Assembly (NCBI GenBank): GCA_963691905.1 | Contig: OY829894.1 | Location: forward strand, 310,001 to 374,000 | DNA: 64,000 bases | DNA from: QGON01 sp963691905 | GTDB lineage: Bacteria > Pseudomonadota > Gammaproteobacteria > Chromatiales > Chromatiaceae | Direction of reading: 5' to 3' | Shown: positions 17,297-26,566 of the stretch, piece by piece | Layout: every line of letters begins with the position of its first letter | Numbering within the stretch: position 1 is the first letter of the stretch | Position numbers and translations under genes: made by a program | The notes under the pieces: generated by a model | Databases searched by the model: none | Told to the model about the DNA's origin: nothing | Seen by the model: only the letters and a program-made list of their open reading frames with translations

Positions 17297-18427
17297 CTAT
17301 GCGTCCAACAACGATTTGATCGAATCGACCACCCGGCCGGCAGTCTTGCCGTCCCAGAGATCGGGCACACTGCCTTTACCTGATTCACCTCGAAGTACGG
17401 CGTCGATCTGTCCCTCGATGCTCTCCAGGGTGCCGAGCTGGTTGGTGCCCTGGGTGATGGTAATCGGCCGTTCAGTATTGGGGCGAAGGGTCAGACAGGG
17501 GATGCCGAGATAGGTTGTCTCTTCCTGCAAGCCACCTGAATCAGTAATGGCGATACGGCAGTTGAAGACCAGGTTCATGAAACTGATGTAGTTCTGCGGC
17601 TCCAGCAATTTGATGTTGGGATTGTCTGAAATCGATGCCAGCAGTCCGGTGCTCTCCAGATTCTTGCGTGTTCTCGGGTGAACCGGGAAGACGATGGTCA
17701 GCGCTTTGGCAAGATGGGTCAACATGTCGCAGAGTGACTTCAAGGATGTCGGGTTATCCACATTGGCCGGCCGGTGCAGGGTGACGACGGCGTATTCCCC
17801 CTTTTTCAGCCCCAATTCGGTATAAGTCGGATCAGCTTCGATCTTGTCCCGCATCATCTCCAGGGAATCGATCATGATGTTGCCAACCCGGATGATCTTC
17901 TCCCTGGCGACGCCTTCATGGAGCAGGTGTTCGTCTCCGTCTGCAGAGGGAGTCCAGAGAATGTCCGCCAGCACGTCAGTTGCCAGGCGGTTTACCTCTT
18001 CTGGCATGCTTCTATCGAAAGATCGCAGGCCAGCCTCAAGGTGAGCGACCAGCGGACGGTTCAGGCTGCTGGTGTCATCAGGATCGTAGACGACCTTGGT
18101 GGCTGCCAGTGTGCAGGCGATGGTGGAGTTGACGTCGCCGACCACCACCACCATGTCTGGTTTGTGCTCCAACACGACCTTCTCATAGGCCATCATGACC
18201 TTGCCCGTCTGTTCTGCGTGGCTGCCGGTGCCGGCGCCCAGGTGGATGTGGGGCTCCGGGAGTTGCAGATCATGAAAAAAGGCATCGGACATGTTCAGAT
18301 CATAGTGCTGGCCCGTATGCACGATTTTCGGATCGGCCCACGACTCTTTGGCGAGCGCGTGGTAGAGCGGTGCGATCTTCATAAAGTTGGGCCGGGCTGC
18401 TGCGATCAGGTGTATGTTCCGTTTCAT
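17297..18427 (-). CDS. wecB: UDP-N-acetylglucosamine 2-epimerase (non-hydrolysing)
   Basis: This 376-residue protein has the family pattern: N-terminal RPNFMKIAPL, VHTGQHYD, VVVVGDVNSTIACTLAA, HLEAGLRSFDRSMPEEVNR, VVTLHRPANVDNPTSL, and TDSGGLQEETTYLGIPCLTLRPNTERP. It converts UDP-GlcNAc to UDP-ManNAc for surface polysaccharides. No other glycan gene lies beside it, so the polymer cannot be named. Confidence 0.94.
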   Translation of the reverse strand: MKRNIHLIAAARPNFMKIAPLYHALAKESWADPKIVHTGQHYDLNMSDAFFHDLQLPEPHIHLGAGTGSHAEQTGKVMMAYEKVVLEHKPDMVVVVGDVNSTIACTLAATKVVYDPDDTSSLNRPLVAHLEAGLRSFDRSMPEEVNRLATDVLADILWTPSADGDEHLLHEGVAREKIIRVGNIMIDSLEMMRDKIEADPTYTELGLKKGEYAVVTLHRPANVDNPTSLKSLCDMLTHLAKALTIVFPVHPRTRKNLESTGLLASISDNPNIKLLEPQNYISFMNLVFNCRIAITDSGGLQEETTYLGIPCLTLRPNTERPITITQGTNQLGTLESIEGQIDAVLRGESGKGSVPDLWDGKTAGRVVDSIKSLLDA

Positions 18428-18632
18428 TGACTAAAGTCGCTCCGATTATTGTTTCGTCCTGGATCTTTCTTTCGCTGACTATGGGTATGGCTGTCCGGCA
18501 GCAATAAGAAAGATGGTTTATTTTGATGTCTGGGGTCGGGTGGTAATGTTATTTTTTGTAAGGATGAAGTATGGAATACCACTCTGTATCGGTTTTCAAC
18601 TCTGAAACTTGAATACGGGTCAATTCCTAACC

Positions 18633-18791
18633 CAAGTTTCGGAGTTTGTGATGATGTTGGCATGGGATGTGGCGAACGTAGGGTGCGCTGTGCGCACCAT
18701 GATTGCTTATTCTGGTGCGCACAACGCACCCTACCTGATGAATCATACGTCCCCCTTTATCTTTTCTGGATGGCTTGAACTCCGAAACTTG
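18633..18791. repeat. Nested palindromic element between wecB and mtaD
   Basis: The gene-free stretch 18428-18835 holds one composite repeat. The outer arms CAAGTTTCGGAGTT (18633-18646) and AACTCCGAAACTTG (18778-18791) are perfectly complementary. Inside is a family C palindrome (18678-18734) with GTAGGGTGCG...CGCACCCTAC arms of 21 bases and one mismatch. A further copy of the outer arm (AACTCTGAAACTTGA) lies at about 18599. No gene is visible in the gap. Confidence 0.8.
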
Positions 18792-18835
18792 AGTGCCTGA
18801 CAGTCGCCAGAAAATAAGGGAATCATCGACATAGA

Positions 18836-20155
18836 TCAAGTTTCGGCGATTTTCTGTTGCCAGTGATTGGCGCGAGAAATGACGCTGGCCTCGTCGATGG
18901 TGGTAAGCGCTCCATCACGCAGCAGCTCACGACCGGCAACCCAGACGTGATTGACCTGTTCGCGGCCTGCCGCATAAACCAGCTGGGAGATGGGATGGTA
19001 CACCGGCTGGGTGTTGAGTTGTCGCAGATCCACAGCCACCAGATCCGCCGACTTGCCGGTCTCCAGTGAACCAGTCACGTCACCCAGGCCCAGTGCCCGG
19101 GCGCCATTGATGGTCGCCATGGAGAGTGCGCTTGCGGCGGGTACGGCACTGGCATCCTCCGCCACGCCCTTTGCCAGCAGTGCGGCGGTATGCATCTCGC
19201 TGAACATGTCGAGGTCGTTGTTGCTGGCGGCGCCATCGGTGCCCAAGGCGACATTCACTCCGGCTTTCATCAGTTGGTTTACCGGGCAGAAGCCGCTGGC
19301 CAGTTTAAGGTTTGATTCAGGGCAGTGGACGACGTGGCCGCCCCCGTCAGCAAAGGTCTCGATCTCACCCGCTTCCAGATGGGTCATGTGTACGGCCATC
19401 AACGACGGGGTGAGCAGTCCCAGCTCCTGCAGACGCTGCATCGGGCGGTTTCCGTGATTCTGCAGCCCCTGCACAATCTCATCGTTCGTTTCGTGAAGAT
19501 GGATATGTACTGGGATCTCCAGTTCGTCAGACAGTACCCGGATGCGCTCCAGGGGTTCGTTGGAGACGGAGTAGGGGGCATGAGGGGCGAAGGCGGTATG
19601 GATCAGGTTATTACCACGAAACTGGTCATGTACCTCCAGCCCTTTATGCAGATAGTCTTCAGCATCCGTGGCCCAGGCCGAAGGAAAATCGATGGCAATG
19701 AGCCCCACAACGGCCCGTATTCCCGCCGCATCGGCAGCGCGTCCCGCGACGTCCGGGAAAAAGTACATGTCATTGAAGCAGGTGGTGCCACCGCGCAGCA
19801 TCTCCGCTATTGCGAGTTGGGTGCCGTCGTGGACAAACTCTTCGCTTATCCAGCGCGCCTCGGCAGGCCAGATATGCTCGTTGAGCCAGGTCATCAGGGG
19901 GAGATCGTCGGCCAGACCCCGCAAGAGCGACATGGAAGCATGGGTATGGGCGTTGATCAGGCCGGGGATAAGCGCATGCCCGGTCAATTCAAGCTCATTG
20001 GCGGCCAAATATTTTGCCCGCGCTTGAGCGCTCGGCAGGATATCGTGAATGCGGCCTCCCTCTATGACCAGTGTATGGTTTTCCAGTACCAGGTTTTCCG
20101 GCACGACAGGGATGATCCATTGAGCCTGGATCAGGGTATCGACAGTAGAGGGCAT
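18836..20155 (-). CDS. mtaD: 5-methylthioadenosine/S-adenosylhomocysteine deaminase (TRZ/ATZ family)
   Basis: This 439-residue amidohydrolase has the metal motif NAHTHASMSLLRG after the first barrel strand. It continues with IHLHETNDE, GLLTPSLMAVHMTHL, HCPESNLKLASG and LGTDGAASNNDLDM, as in MtaD and related deaminases. It should convert methylthioadenosine or SAH to the inosine analogue. It is divergent from mtnA with 67 bases between the starts, which supports a role in methylthioadenosine salvage. Guanine or cytosine deaminase-type activity cannot be excluded from sequence alone. Confidence 0.88.
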   Translation of the reverse strand: MPSTVDTLIQAQWIIPVVPENLVLENHTLVIEGGRIHDILPSAQARAKYLAANELELTGHALIPGLINAHTHASMSLLRGLADDLPLMTWLNEHIWPAEARWISEEFVHDGTQLAIAEMLRGGTTCFNDMYFFPDVAGRAADAAGIRAVVGLIAIDFPSAWATDAEDYLHKGLEVHDQFRGNNLIHTAFAPHAPYSVSNEPLERIRVLSDELEIPVHIHLHETNDEIVQGLQNHGNRPMQRLQELGLLTPSLMAVHMTHLEAGEIETFADGGGHVVHCPESNLKLASGFCPVNQLMKAGVNVALGTDGAASNNDLDMFSEMHTAALLAKGVAEDASAVPAASALSMATINGARALGLGDVTGSLETGKSADLVAVDLRQLNTQPVYHPISQLVYAAGREQVNHVWVAGRELLRDGALTTIDEASVISRANHWQQKIAET

Positions 20156-20222
20156 AGGGTAGTCTTGCCTTTTTTATTGAATTTGCCTGAATAGCGCCAA
20201 ATTTGCCACGGGAACCCAAAAG

Positions 20223-21287
20223 ATGGAAGCACCAGATAGAAAGATTGAACCCACACCCGATACTGCGATCGTCTGGCGTGGAAACCGCCTCTGGTTATTG
20301 GACCAGCGTTATCTGCCAGCAGCAGCCGACTATCTGGAGCTGAACAGTGCTGCCGCAACGGCAGATGCCATTCGGGATATGGTGGTTCGTGGTGCGCCGG
20401 CAATCGGCGTCACAGCTGCATATGGCGTGGTGCTGGCGGGCAGGGATGCATTTGCGTCTGCGGCATCGGAGTGGAAACAGCGGATTGGCCCGGGACTGGA
20501 GAAGCTGCGCCAGTCACGGCCTACCGCCGTGAATCTATTCTGGGCGCTCGATCGGATGCAGTCCCTGATAGACGATCTGCCTGAGGCAGAGAACCCGGAA
20601 ACCGCCCTGCTGAAGGAAGCCGTGGCCATCCACAGAGAGGATGTGGCGGCAAACCAGCGCATGGGGGCGTTGGGTGCCTCGCTGATCGATGGACCCACCG
20701 GGGTTATTACCCACTGCAATGCCGGGGCGCTCGCCACCGGTGGATACGGTACCGCCCTTGGGGTGATCCGCAGCGCCCATGCTGCCGGGTTGATCGATCA
20801 GGTGTTCGCGGATGAGACGCGGCCCTGGCTGCAGGGATCCCGCCTCACTGCCTGGGAGCTGCTGCAAGACGGAATCCCGGTGACTCTGCTGGCCGATGGC
20901 GCGGCGGCAAGCCGCATGTCCCAAGGCGGTATAGGTTGGATTATCGTCGGTTCCGACCGTATTGCCGCAAACGGGGATGTGGCAAACAAGATCGGTACCT
21001 ATGGTCTTGCAGTGGCAGCGAAGTTTCATGGAGTAAAAGTCATGGTGGCTGCGCCGACCTCTACCATCGATATGCAGGCGGTTTCCGGAGAGGATATCCC
21101 CATTGAAGTCAGGGATGGGGATGAGCTTCTCTCCTGCGGGAATAAACGTATCGGCGCCGAAGGGGCAGGGGTCTGGAATCCGGTTTTTGATGTGACCCCG
21201 GCCGGGCTGGTCGACGCTATTGTCACCGAGAAGGGCGTTGTTCACTCGCCGAACGCAAAAAAGATGCGTGAATTGATGGAAAAGTAG
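20223..21287 (+). CDS. mtnA: S-methyl-5-thioribose-1-phosphate isomerase MtnA
   Basis: This 354-residue protein shows the MtnA/eIF2B-like signature: VVRGAPAIGVTAAYG (about 58-72), THCNAGALATGGYGTALGVI with the catalytic Cys, and IIVGSDRIAANGDVANKIGTYG with the catalytic Asp. It isomerises methylthioribose 1-phosphate to the ribulose form in the methionine salvage or methylthioadenosine shunt. No mtnB, C or D gene is in the window. Confidence 0.95.
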   Translation: MEAPDRKIEPTPDTAIVWRGNRLWLLDQRYLPAAADYLELNSAAATADAIRDMVVRGAPAIGVTAAYGVVLAGRDAFASAASEWKQRIGPGLEKLRQSRPTAVNLFWALDRMQSLIDDLPEAENPETALLKEAVAIHREDVAANQRMGALGASLIDGPTGVITHCNAGALATGGYGTALGVIRSAHAAGLIDQVFADETRPWLQGSRLTAWELLQDGIPVTLLADGAAASRMSQGGIGWIIVGSDRIAANGDVANKIGTYGLAVAAKFHGVKVMVAAPTSTIDMQAVSGEDIPIEVRDGDELLSCGNKRIGAEGAGVWNPVFDVTPAGLVDAIVTEKGVVHSPNAKKMRELMEK

Positions 21288-21348
21288 GCTGAGACGCCCT
21301 GAAAATCGATTCCAGACGTTTTTTATACAGCAGCGTGGGCAGTGGCTA

Positions 21349-21357
21349 TGGTATAAT
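21349..21357 (+). promoter_or_regulatory. Extended -10 promoter for gyrA
   Basis: TGG immediately followed by TATAAT (21352-21357) is a perfect extended -10 (TGnTATAAT), 95 bases before the gyrA ATG. No good -35 is visible at 16-18 bases, which fits an extended -10 promoter. Confidence 0.7.
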
Positions 21358-21451
21358 TCGCTTTTTATAACGCCCCTTAGACGTCTGTTCAGGCATTGAT
21401 GGCCTTTGGACAAACGCCTAAATTCGTACCCGCGAAAGATAGCAGACGTCC

Positions 21452-24031
21452 ATGAGCGAATTCGCCAAAGAAATCCTGCCGGTCAACCTGGAAGACGAGA
21501 TGCGTCAGTCCTATCTCGATTACGCCATGAGCGTAATCGTGGGGCGCGCACTGCCGGATGTCCGCGACGGTCTCAAGCCGGTCCATCGCCGCGTTCTCTA
21601 CGCGATGAACGAACTCGGCAACGACTGGAACAAGCCCTATAAAAAATCGGCGCGTATCGTCGGCGACGTCATCGGTAAATACCATCCACATGGCGATACC
21701 GCAGTCTATGACACCATGGTGCGTATGGCTCAGCCCTTCTCCATGCGCTACCTGCTGGTGGATGGTCAGGGTAACTTCGGCTCGGTGGACGGGGATTCAC
21801 CTGCGGCCATGCGATACACCGAAGTCCGTATGTCAAAGATCGCCCACACCATGCTGGACGATCTGGACAAGGATACGGTCGATTTTGTTCCCAACTATGA
21901 CGAGACGGAACACGAGCCCAGTGTTATGCCGGCCAGGGTTCCCAATCTTCTGGTCAATGGCTCTGCCGGTATTGCCGTGGGCATGGCCACCAATGTGCCG
22001 CCGCATAATCTGACCGAGGTGATCGACGCCTGTGTGGCGCTGATCGACAATGACCAGATCACCATCGATGAACTGATGCAGTTTGTGCCCGGTCCTGATT
22101 TCCCGACGGCGGGCATTATCAACGGCGCCCTGGGTATTCACGAGGCCTATCATACCGGCCGTGGCCGCATCTATATGCGGGCACGCACCGAGATCGAAAC
22201 CAATCCGGCTAACAACCGTCAGTCGATCATCGTCCATGAATTGCCCTACCAGGTGAATAAGGCGCGCATGCTGGAGCGCATTGCCGAACTGGTGAAAGAG
22301 AAGAAGATCGAAGGCATTACCGAGCTGCGCGACGAGTCCGACAAGGATGGCATGCGCGTGGTCATCACCCTGCGCCGAGGCGAGGTGGCGGAGGTGGTGC
22401 TGAATAATCTCTTCCAGCACACCGCAATGCAGAGTGTATTCGGCATCAACATGGTTGCGCTGGTGGACGGCCGGCCCCGCCTGCTGAATCTCAAACAACT
22501 GCTCGAATTCTTCATTCGTCACCGCCGTGAGGTGGTGACCCGCAGAACCCTGTTTCAGCTGCGTAAGGCGCGCGACCGCGCGCACGTGCTCGAAGGTCTG
22601 GCGGTTGCGCTTGCCAACATCGACGAAGTCATCGAACTGATAAAAAAGGCATCCAGTCCCGCCGAAGCAAAAAAAGCGTTGTTGGCGCGACACTGGAAAT
22701 CAGGGGCGCTGGAGTCGATGCTCGAACGGACCGGTGCCGGGAGCACCAGGCCAGAAGGATTGGCGTCGGAATTTGGTCTGACCGATGAGGGTTATCGCCT
22801 TACCGAGGTACAGGCTCAGGCGATCCTCGACCTGCGATTGCATCGCCTGACCGGCCTTGAGCAAGACAAGATCATCAAGGAGTACGAGGAGCTGCTGGAG
22901 AAGATTGCCGATCTACTCGATATCCTCGGTAACCCGAACCGTCTGATGCAGGTGATCCGTGATGAACTGCTTGCCATTCGTGAGCAATATGGTGATGAGC
23001 GGCGTACCGAGATCCTGCAGACCCGGCTGGATCTGACCCTGGAAGACCTGATTACCGAAGAGGACGTGGTAGTGACTCTCTCTCACGGAGGTTACGCCAA
23101 GGCTCAGCCCATCACTACTTACCAGGCCCAGCGCAGGGGCGGTAAGGGTAAGATGGCGACAGCGACCAAGGACGAGGATTTTATCGATAAATTGTTCGTT
23201 GCCAGCACCCACGACACGATTCTCTGCTTCTCCAATCGCGGCAAGATCTATTGGCTGAAGGTCTATGAGTTGCCCCAGGCGGGCCGTAACGCGCGGGGCA
23301 AACCGATGGTTAACCTGCTTCCGCTGGAAGGGAATGAGCGCATCAACGCCATTCTGCCGGTGCGTGAATATACCGATGATCGTTTTGTCTTCATGGCGAC
23401 CAGTTCCGGTACGGTGAAAAAGACGCCGCTGGAAGCTTTCTCCCGGCCTCGGGCAAACGGCATTATTGCCGTGGATCTGCGCGATGGGGACAAGCTGATC
23501 GGTGTCGATATCACCGACGGTGACCAGGATGTGATGCTCTTCAGCAGTTCCGGCAAAGCGGTGCGCTTCAAGGAATCCAATGTACGAGCCATGGGGCGTA
23601 CCGCTTGTGGTGTGCGCGGCATCAAGCTTGAAGGGGGGCACGAGGTGGTCTCCCTGATCGTCGCGGAACATGGCGACGTCATGACCGTGACCGAAAATGG
23701 CTTCGGCAAGCGCACAGCGGTAGAGAAGTACCCGGTGCATGGTCGCGGCGGCATGGGGGTTATCTCCATTCAGACTTCGGAGCGCAATGGCCCTGTGGTT
23801 GGTGCGGTGCAGGTCGATGACGATGATGAGGTGATGATGATCACCGACGGCGGGACGCTGGTGCGTAACCGTGTCGTCGATGTCTCCCGGATGAGCCGTA
23901 ACACCCAGGGTGTCATAATGATCCGCCTGAGCAAGAAAGAAAAACTGATCGGCATCGAGCGCGTCGAAAGCCTCGACGAGGCAGAGGACGCGGAGGATGC
24001 AGCAGTGTCCGCTGAGGATGAGAACGAATAG
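21452..24031 (+). CDS. gyrA: DNA gyrase subunit A
   Basis: This 859-residue protein has an N-terminal breakage-reunion domain with catalytic Tyr122 (RYTEVRM) and the quinolone region HPHGDTAVYD, where Thr83 and Asp87 have E. coli numbering. It also has the coiled coil and a C-terminal beta-pinwheel with the GyrA box QRRGGKGK. The tail is acidic. GyrA pairs with GyrB to introduce negative supercoils. Thr83 is a natural residue in several gammaproteobacteria and not by itself a resistance change. Confidence 0.98.
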   Translation: MSEFAKEILPVNLEDEMRQSYLDYAMSVIVGRALPDVRDGLKPVHRRVLYAMNELGNDWNKPYKKSARIVGDVIGKYHPHGDTAVYDTMVRMAQPFSMRYLLVDGQGNFGSVDGDSPAAMRYTEVRMSKIAHTMLDDLDKDTVDFVPNYDETEHEPSVMPARVPNLLVNGSAGIAVGMATNVPPHNLTEVIDACVALIDNDQITIDELMQFVPGPDFPTAGIINGALGIHEAYHTGRGRIYMRARTEIETNPANNRQSIIVHELPYQVNKARMLERIAELVKEKKIEGITELRDESDKDGMRVVITLRRGEVAEVVLNNLFQHTAMQSVFGINMVALVDGRPRLLNLKQLLEFFIRHRREVVTRRTLFQLRKARDRAHVLEGLAVALANIDEVIELIKKASSPAEAKKALLARHWKSGALESMLERTGAGSTRPEGLASEFGLTDEGYRLTEVQAQAILDLRLHRLTGLEQDKIIKEYEELLEKIADLLDILGNPNRLMQVIRDELLAIREQYGDERRTEILQTRLDLTLEDLITEEDVVVTLSHGGYAKAQPITTYQAQRRGGKGKMATATKDEDFIDKLFVASTHDTILCFSNRGKIYWLKVYELPQAGRNARGKPMVNLLPLEGNERINAILPVREYTDDRFVFMATSSGTVKKTPLEAFSRPRANGIIAVDLRDGDKLIGVDITDGDQDVMLFSSSGKAVRFKESNVRAMGRTACGVRGIKLEGGHEVVSLIVAEHGDVMTVTENGFGKRTAVEKYPVHGRGGMGVISIQTSERNGPVVGAVQVDDDDEVMMITDGGTLVRNRVVDVSRMSRNTQGVIMIRLSKKEKLIGIERVESLDEAEDAEDAAVSAEDENE

Positions 24032-24109
24032 GGATTCAGATCATGCCTGCTTTGACTGGCGTGATGTTTATATTATTAACTTTAAATATCAGTAGATTGA
24101 GAGGCAAAG

Positions 24110-25189
24110 ATGTCACGTGTCTTTAACTTTAGCGCCGGTCCTGCCGCGCTGCCAGAAACTGTTCTCCAGCAGGCGCAGGAGGAGCTTCTCGACTGGCATG
24201 ATGCAGGCATGTCGGTCATGGAGATGAGCCACCGGGGCAAGGAATTCATGTCCATTGCGGAAACGGCAGAGGCCGATCTGCGGGAGTTGCTGGCGGTGCC
24301 TGACAACTACAAGGTGCTCTTTCTGCAGGGTGGCGCCTCCAGTCAGTTCGGCATGGTGCCGATGAATCTGACCCGGGACAACAACAAGGTCGATTACATC
24401 AACACCGGTTCCTGGTCGAAGAAGGCGATCGCCGAGGCGAAGCGTTACTGTGACGTCAATTTGGCCGCGGATCTCACCGGTGGTTTCACCCGTGCCCCGG
24501 CGCAGCCCGAACTGAATCTCCGCAGCGATGCCGCATACGTCCACTACACGCCCAACGAGACCATCGAGGGCGTGGAGTTTCCCTATATCCCGGAGACAGG
24601 TGATGTGCCGCTGGTGGGCGATTTCTCCTCCACCATCATTTCCCGTCCGTTGGATGTGTCGAAATACGGCATCATCTATGCCGGCGCGCAGAAAAACATC
24701 GGCCCTGCCGGTCTGACTCTGGCCATTGTTCGCGAGGATCTGATCGGGGAGCCTATTGATGGTACGCCGGTGATGTTCCAGTATGGGACTCACGCCAAAA
24801 CGGGTTCCATGTACAACACCCCGCCGACCTATGGCTGGTATCTGGCCGGACTGGTCTTCAAGTGGCTCAAAGCCAAGGGTGGACTGACGGCGATGGCCGA
24901 GATCAACGCGCGCAAGGCCGCTGCCTTATATGCCGCTATCGACGGTTCTGACTTCTATGCCAACCCGGTGGAGATCGCGAGCCGCTCCTGGATGAATGTA
25001 CCGTTTACTCTGGCAAACGCTGAATTGGACGGAAAGTTTCTGGAAGGGGCTGCCGCCGTGGGTCTCAAGACCCTCAAAGGACATCGTTCTGTAGGTGGCA
25101 TGCGTGCCAGTATCTACAACGCCATGCCGGAAGAGGGCGTTAAGGCCCTGATCGATTATATGGCTGAGTTTGAGCGAGTTAACGGATAA
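24110..25189 (+). CDS. serC: Phosphoserine aminotransferase SerC
   Basis: This 359-residue PLP enzyme begins FNFSAGPAALPETVLQQ, carries LQGGASSQFGMVPMNL, and has the PLP lysine in YAGAQKNIGPAGLT. It converts 3-phosphohydroxypyruvate to phosphoserine and also acts in pyridoxal synthesis. It is the first gene after gyrA in the supraoperon. Confidence 0.97.
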   Translation: MSRVFNFSAGPAALPETVLQQAQEELLDWHDAGMSVMEMSHRGKEFMSIAETAEADLRELLAVPDNYKVLFLQGGASSQFGMVPMNLTRDNNKVDYINTGSWSKKAIAEAKRYCDVNLAADLTGGFTRAPAQPELNLRSDAAYVHYTPNETIEGVEFPYIPETGDVPLVGDFSSTIISRPLDVSKYGIIYAGAQKNIGPAGLTLAIVREDLIGEPIDGTPVMFQYGTHAKTGSMYNTPPTYGWYLAGLVFKWLKAKGGLTAMAEINARKAAALYAAIDGSDFYANPVEIASRSWMNVPFTLANAELDGKFLEGAAAVGLKTLKGHRSVGGMRASIYNAMPEEGVKALIDYMAEFERVNG

Positions 25190-25199
25190 ATAACGCAAA

Positions 25200-25265
25200 G
25201 TAGGAGCGGCGCCTCGCCGCGATTTACCCATCTATGGAGTAATCGCGGCGAGGCGCCGCTCCTAC
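25200..25265. repeat. Perfect 25-bp inverted repeat, family B (GGAGCGGCGCC)
   Basis: The arms 25200-25224 and 25241-25265 are perfectly complementary over 25 bases around a 16-base loop. Each arm contains GTAGGAGCGGCGCC. A decayed copy lies at 38136. It separates serC from serA. Confidence 0.9.
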
Positions 25266-25353
25266 AATTTAAGCTAAATTTTATGGAATAATACTCTTTG
25301 CGTTTTCCACGTCTCAGCGGCCTCCGCATTGATAGCACCAAGGTTGAAGTAAC

Positions 25354-26535
25354 ATGCACAAGATACTGACATTAAACAATATTTCTGTGGCCGGGCTGGA
25401 TCGTCTTCCGCGCGAAAAATATGAAGTGGCCTCCGAGATCACTCATCCCGATGGGATCCTGCTTCGCTCCTACAAGATGCACGATATGGAGATTCCGGAG
25501 ACAGTGAAAGCAATCGGCCGCGCCGGCGCCGGTGTGAATAACATCCCGGTCGATAAGATGACGGGGAAGGGTATCGCCGTCTTCAATGCGCCGGGTGCCA
25601 ACGCCAATGCGGTGAAGGAGCTGGTGATTGCAGGCACCCTTATCGCCGCGCGTAATCTCGGCCAGGCCTGGCAGTTCGCCACCGGCCTGGATGGCGAAGA
25701 TGCCGCTATCACGAAGGATGTGGAGGCAGGCAAAAAGAATTTTGTCGGCTTTGAGCTGCCTGGACGCACCATGGGTGTTATCGGTCTGGGTGCCATCGGC
25801 GTTAAGGTGGCCAACGCCTGCCGTGCGCTGGGCATGAACGTCATTGGCTACGATCCGACGATCACCGTGCAGAGCGCCTGGAAACTGGCGGCTGATGTGG
25901 AACAGGCGCTGAGCGTGGACGACCTGTTGTCCAAAGCGGATTTTGTCACTTTCCATGTGCCGCTGAATGACGCCACTGCCAACATGATCAATGAAGACCG
26001 TCTCAAGCTGATGAAGCAGGGATCGGTACTGCTTAACTTCGCCCGCAACGGCATCATCGATGACGAGGCTGCCGTAGCGGCGCTGGATAGCGGACAGCTC
26101 TACGCCTATGTCTGCGATTTCCCCAGCAATCTGCTAAAGGGTCATCCTCGGGTGATTACGCTGCCGCATCTGGGTGCATCCACCAAAGAGGCAGAGGACA
26201 ACTGTGCCATCATGGTGGCCGACGAAGTCAGTGACTATCTTGAGAATGGAAATGTCACCAATTCGGTGAATTTTCCCGAGATCAACCTGCCGCGCAACGG
26301 TGATGGTGGATACCGAATTGCTGTGGTCAACAGCAATGTGCCAAATATGGTGGGTCAGATCTCCAGTGATCTGGGCAATGCCGGGCTGAATATCATCGAT
26401 ATGCTCAACAAGTCTCGCGGTGACATCGCCTTTACGCTTCTGGATGTGGATAGTGAGCCCCAACAGGCCATACTGGGTGAGCTGGCTGCCATTGACGGAG
26501 TGCTCTCCGTGCGTTGCCTGGGCTGCAAAAAGTAA
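25354..26535 (+). CDS. serA: D-3-phosphoglycerate dehydrogenase SerA (ACT type)
   Basis: This 393-residue D-isomer 2-hydroxyacid dehydrogenase has the substrate region GRAGAGVNNIPVDK, the NAD-binding MGVIGLGAIGVKVANACR, the catalytic stretch VLLNFARNGIIDD, and the active His in TLPHLGASTKEAEDN. A C-terminal ACT domain (about 320-393: YRIAVVNSNVPNMVGQISSDL) suggests serine feedback. It makes 3-phosphohydroxypyruvate, the SerC substrate, and stands next to serC. Confidence 0.93.
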   Translation: MHKILTLNNISVAGLDRLPREKYEVASEITHPDGILLRSYKMHDMEIPETVKAIGRAGAGVNNIPVDKMTGKGIAVFNAPGANANAVKELVIAGTLIAARNLGQAWQFATGLDGEDAAITKDVEAGKKNFVGFELPGRTMGVIGLGAIGVKVANACRALGMNVIGYDPTITVQSAWKLAADVEQALSVDDLLSKADFVTFHVPLNDATANMINEDRLKLMKQGSVLLNFARNGIIDDEAAVAALDSGQLYAYVCDFPSNLLKGHPRVITLPHLGASTKEAEDNCAIMVADEVSDYLENGNVTNSVNFPEINLPRNGDGGYRIAVVNSNVPNMVGQISSDLGNAGLNIIDMLNKSRGDIAFTLLDVDSEPQQAILGELAAIDGVLSVRCLGCKK

Positions 26536-26566
26536 GGCAGGGAGCGACTGAGGCCGGACTGCGCGC

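Noticed and set aside
20535..21413. Minus-strand open frame of 292 codons opposite mtnA
   Set aside because: mtnA on the plus strand has all catalytic motifs; the antisense frame has none.
21452..21655. GyrA Thr83 as a quinolone-resistance mutation
   Set aside because: Thr at this position is natural in several gammaproteobacteria, so resistance cannot be inferred.
21833..23740. Several long minus-strand frames opposite gyrA
   Set aside because: Shadows of a highly expressed conserved gene; sequence composition is not protein-like.
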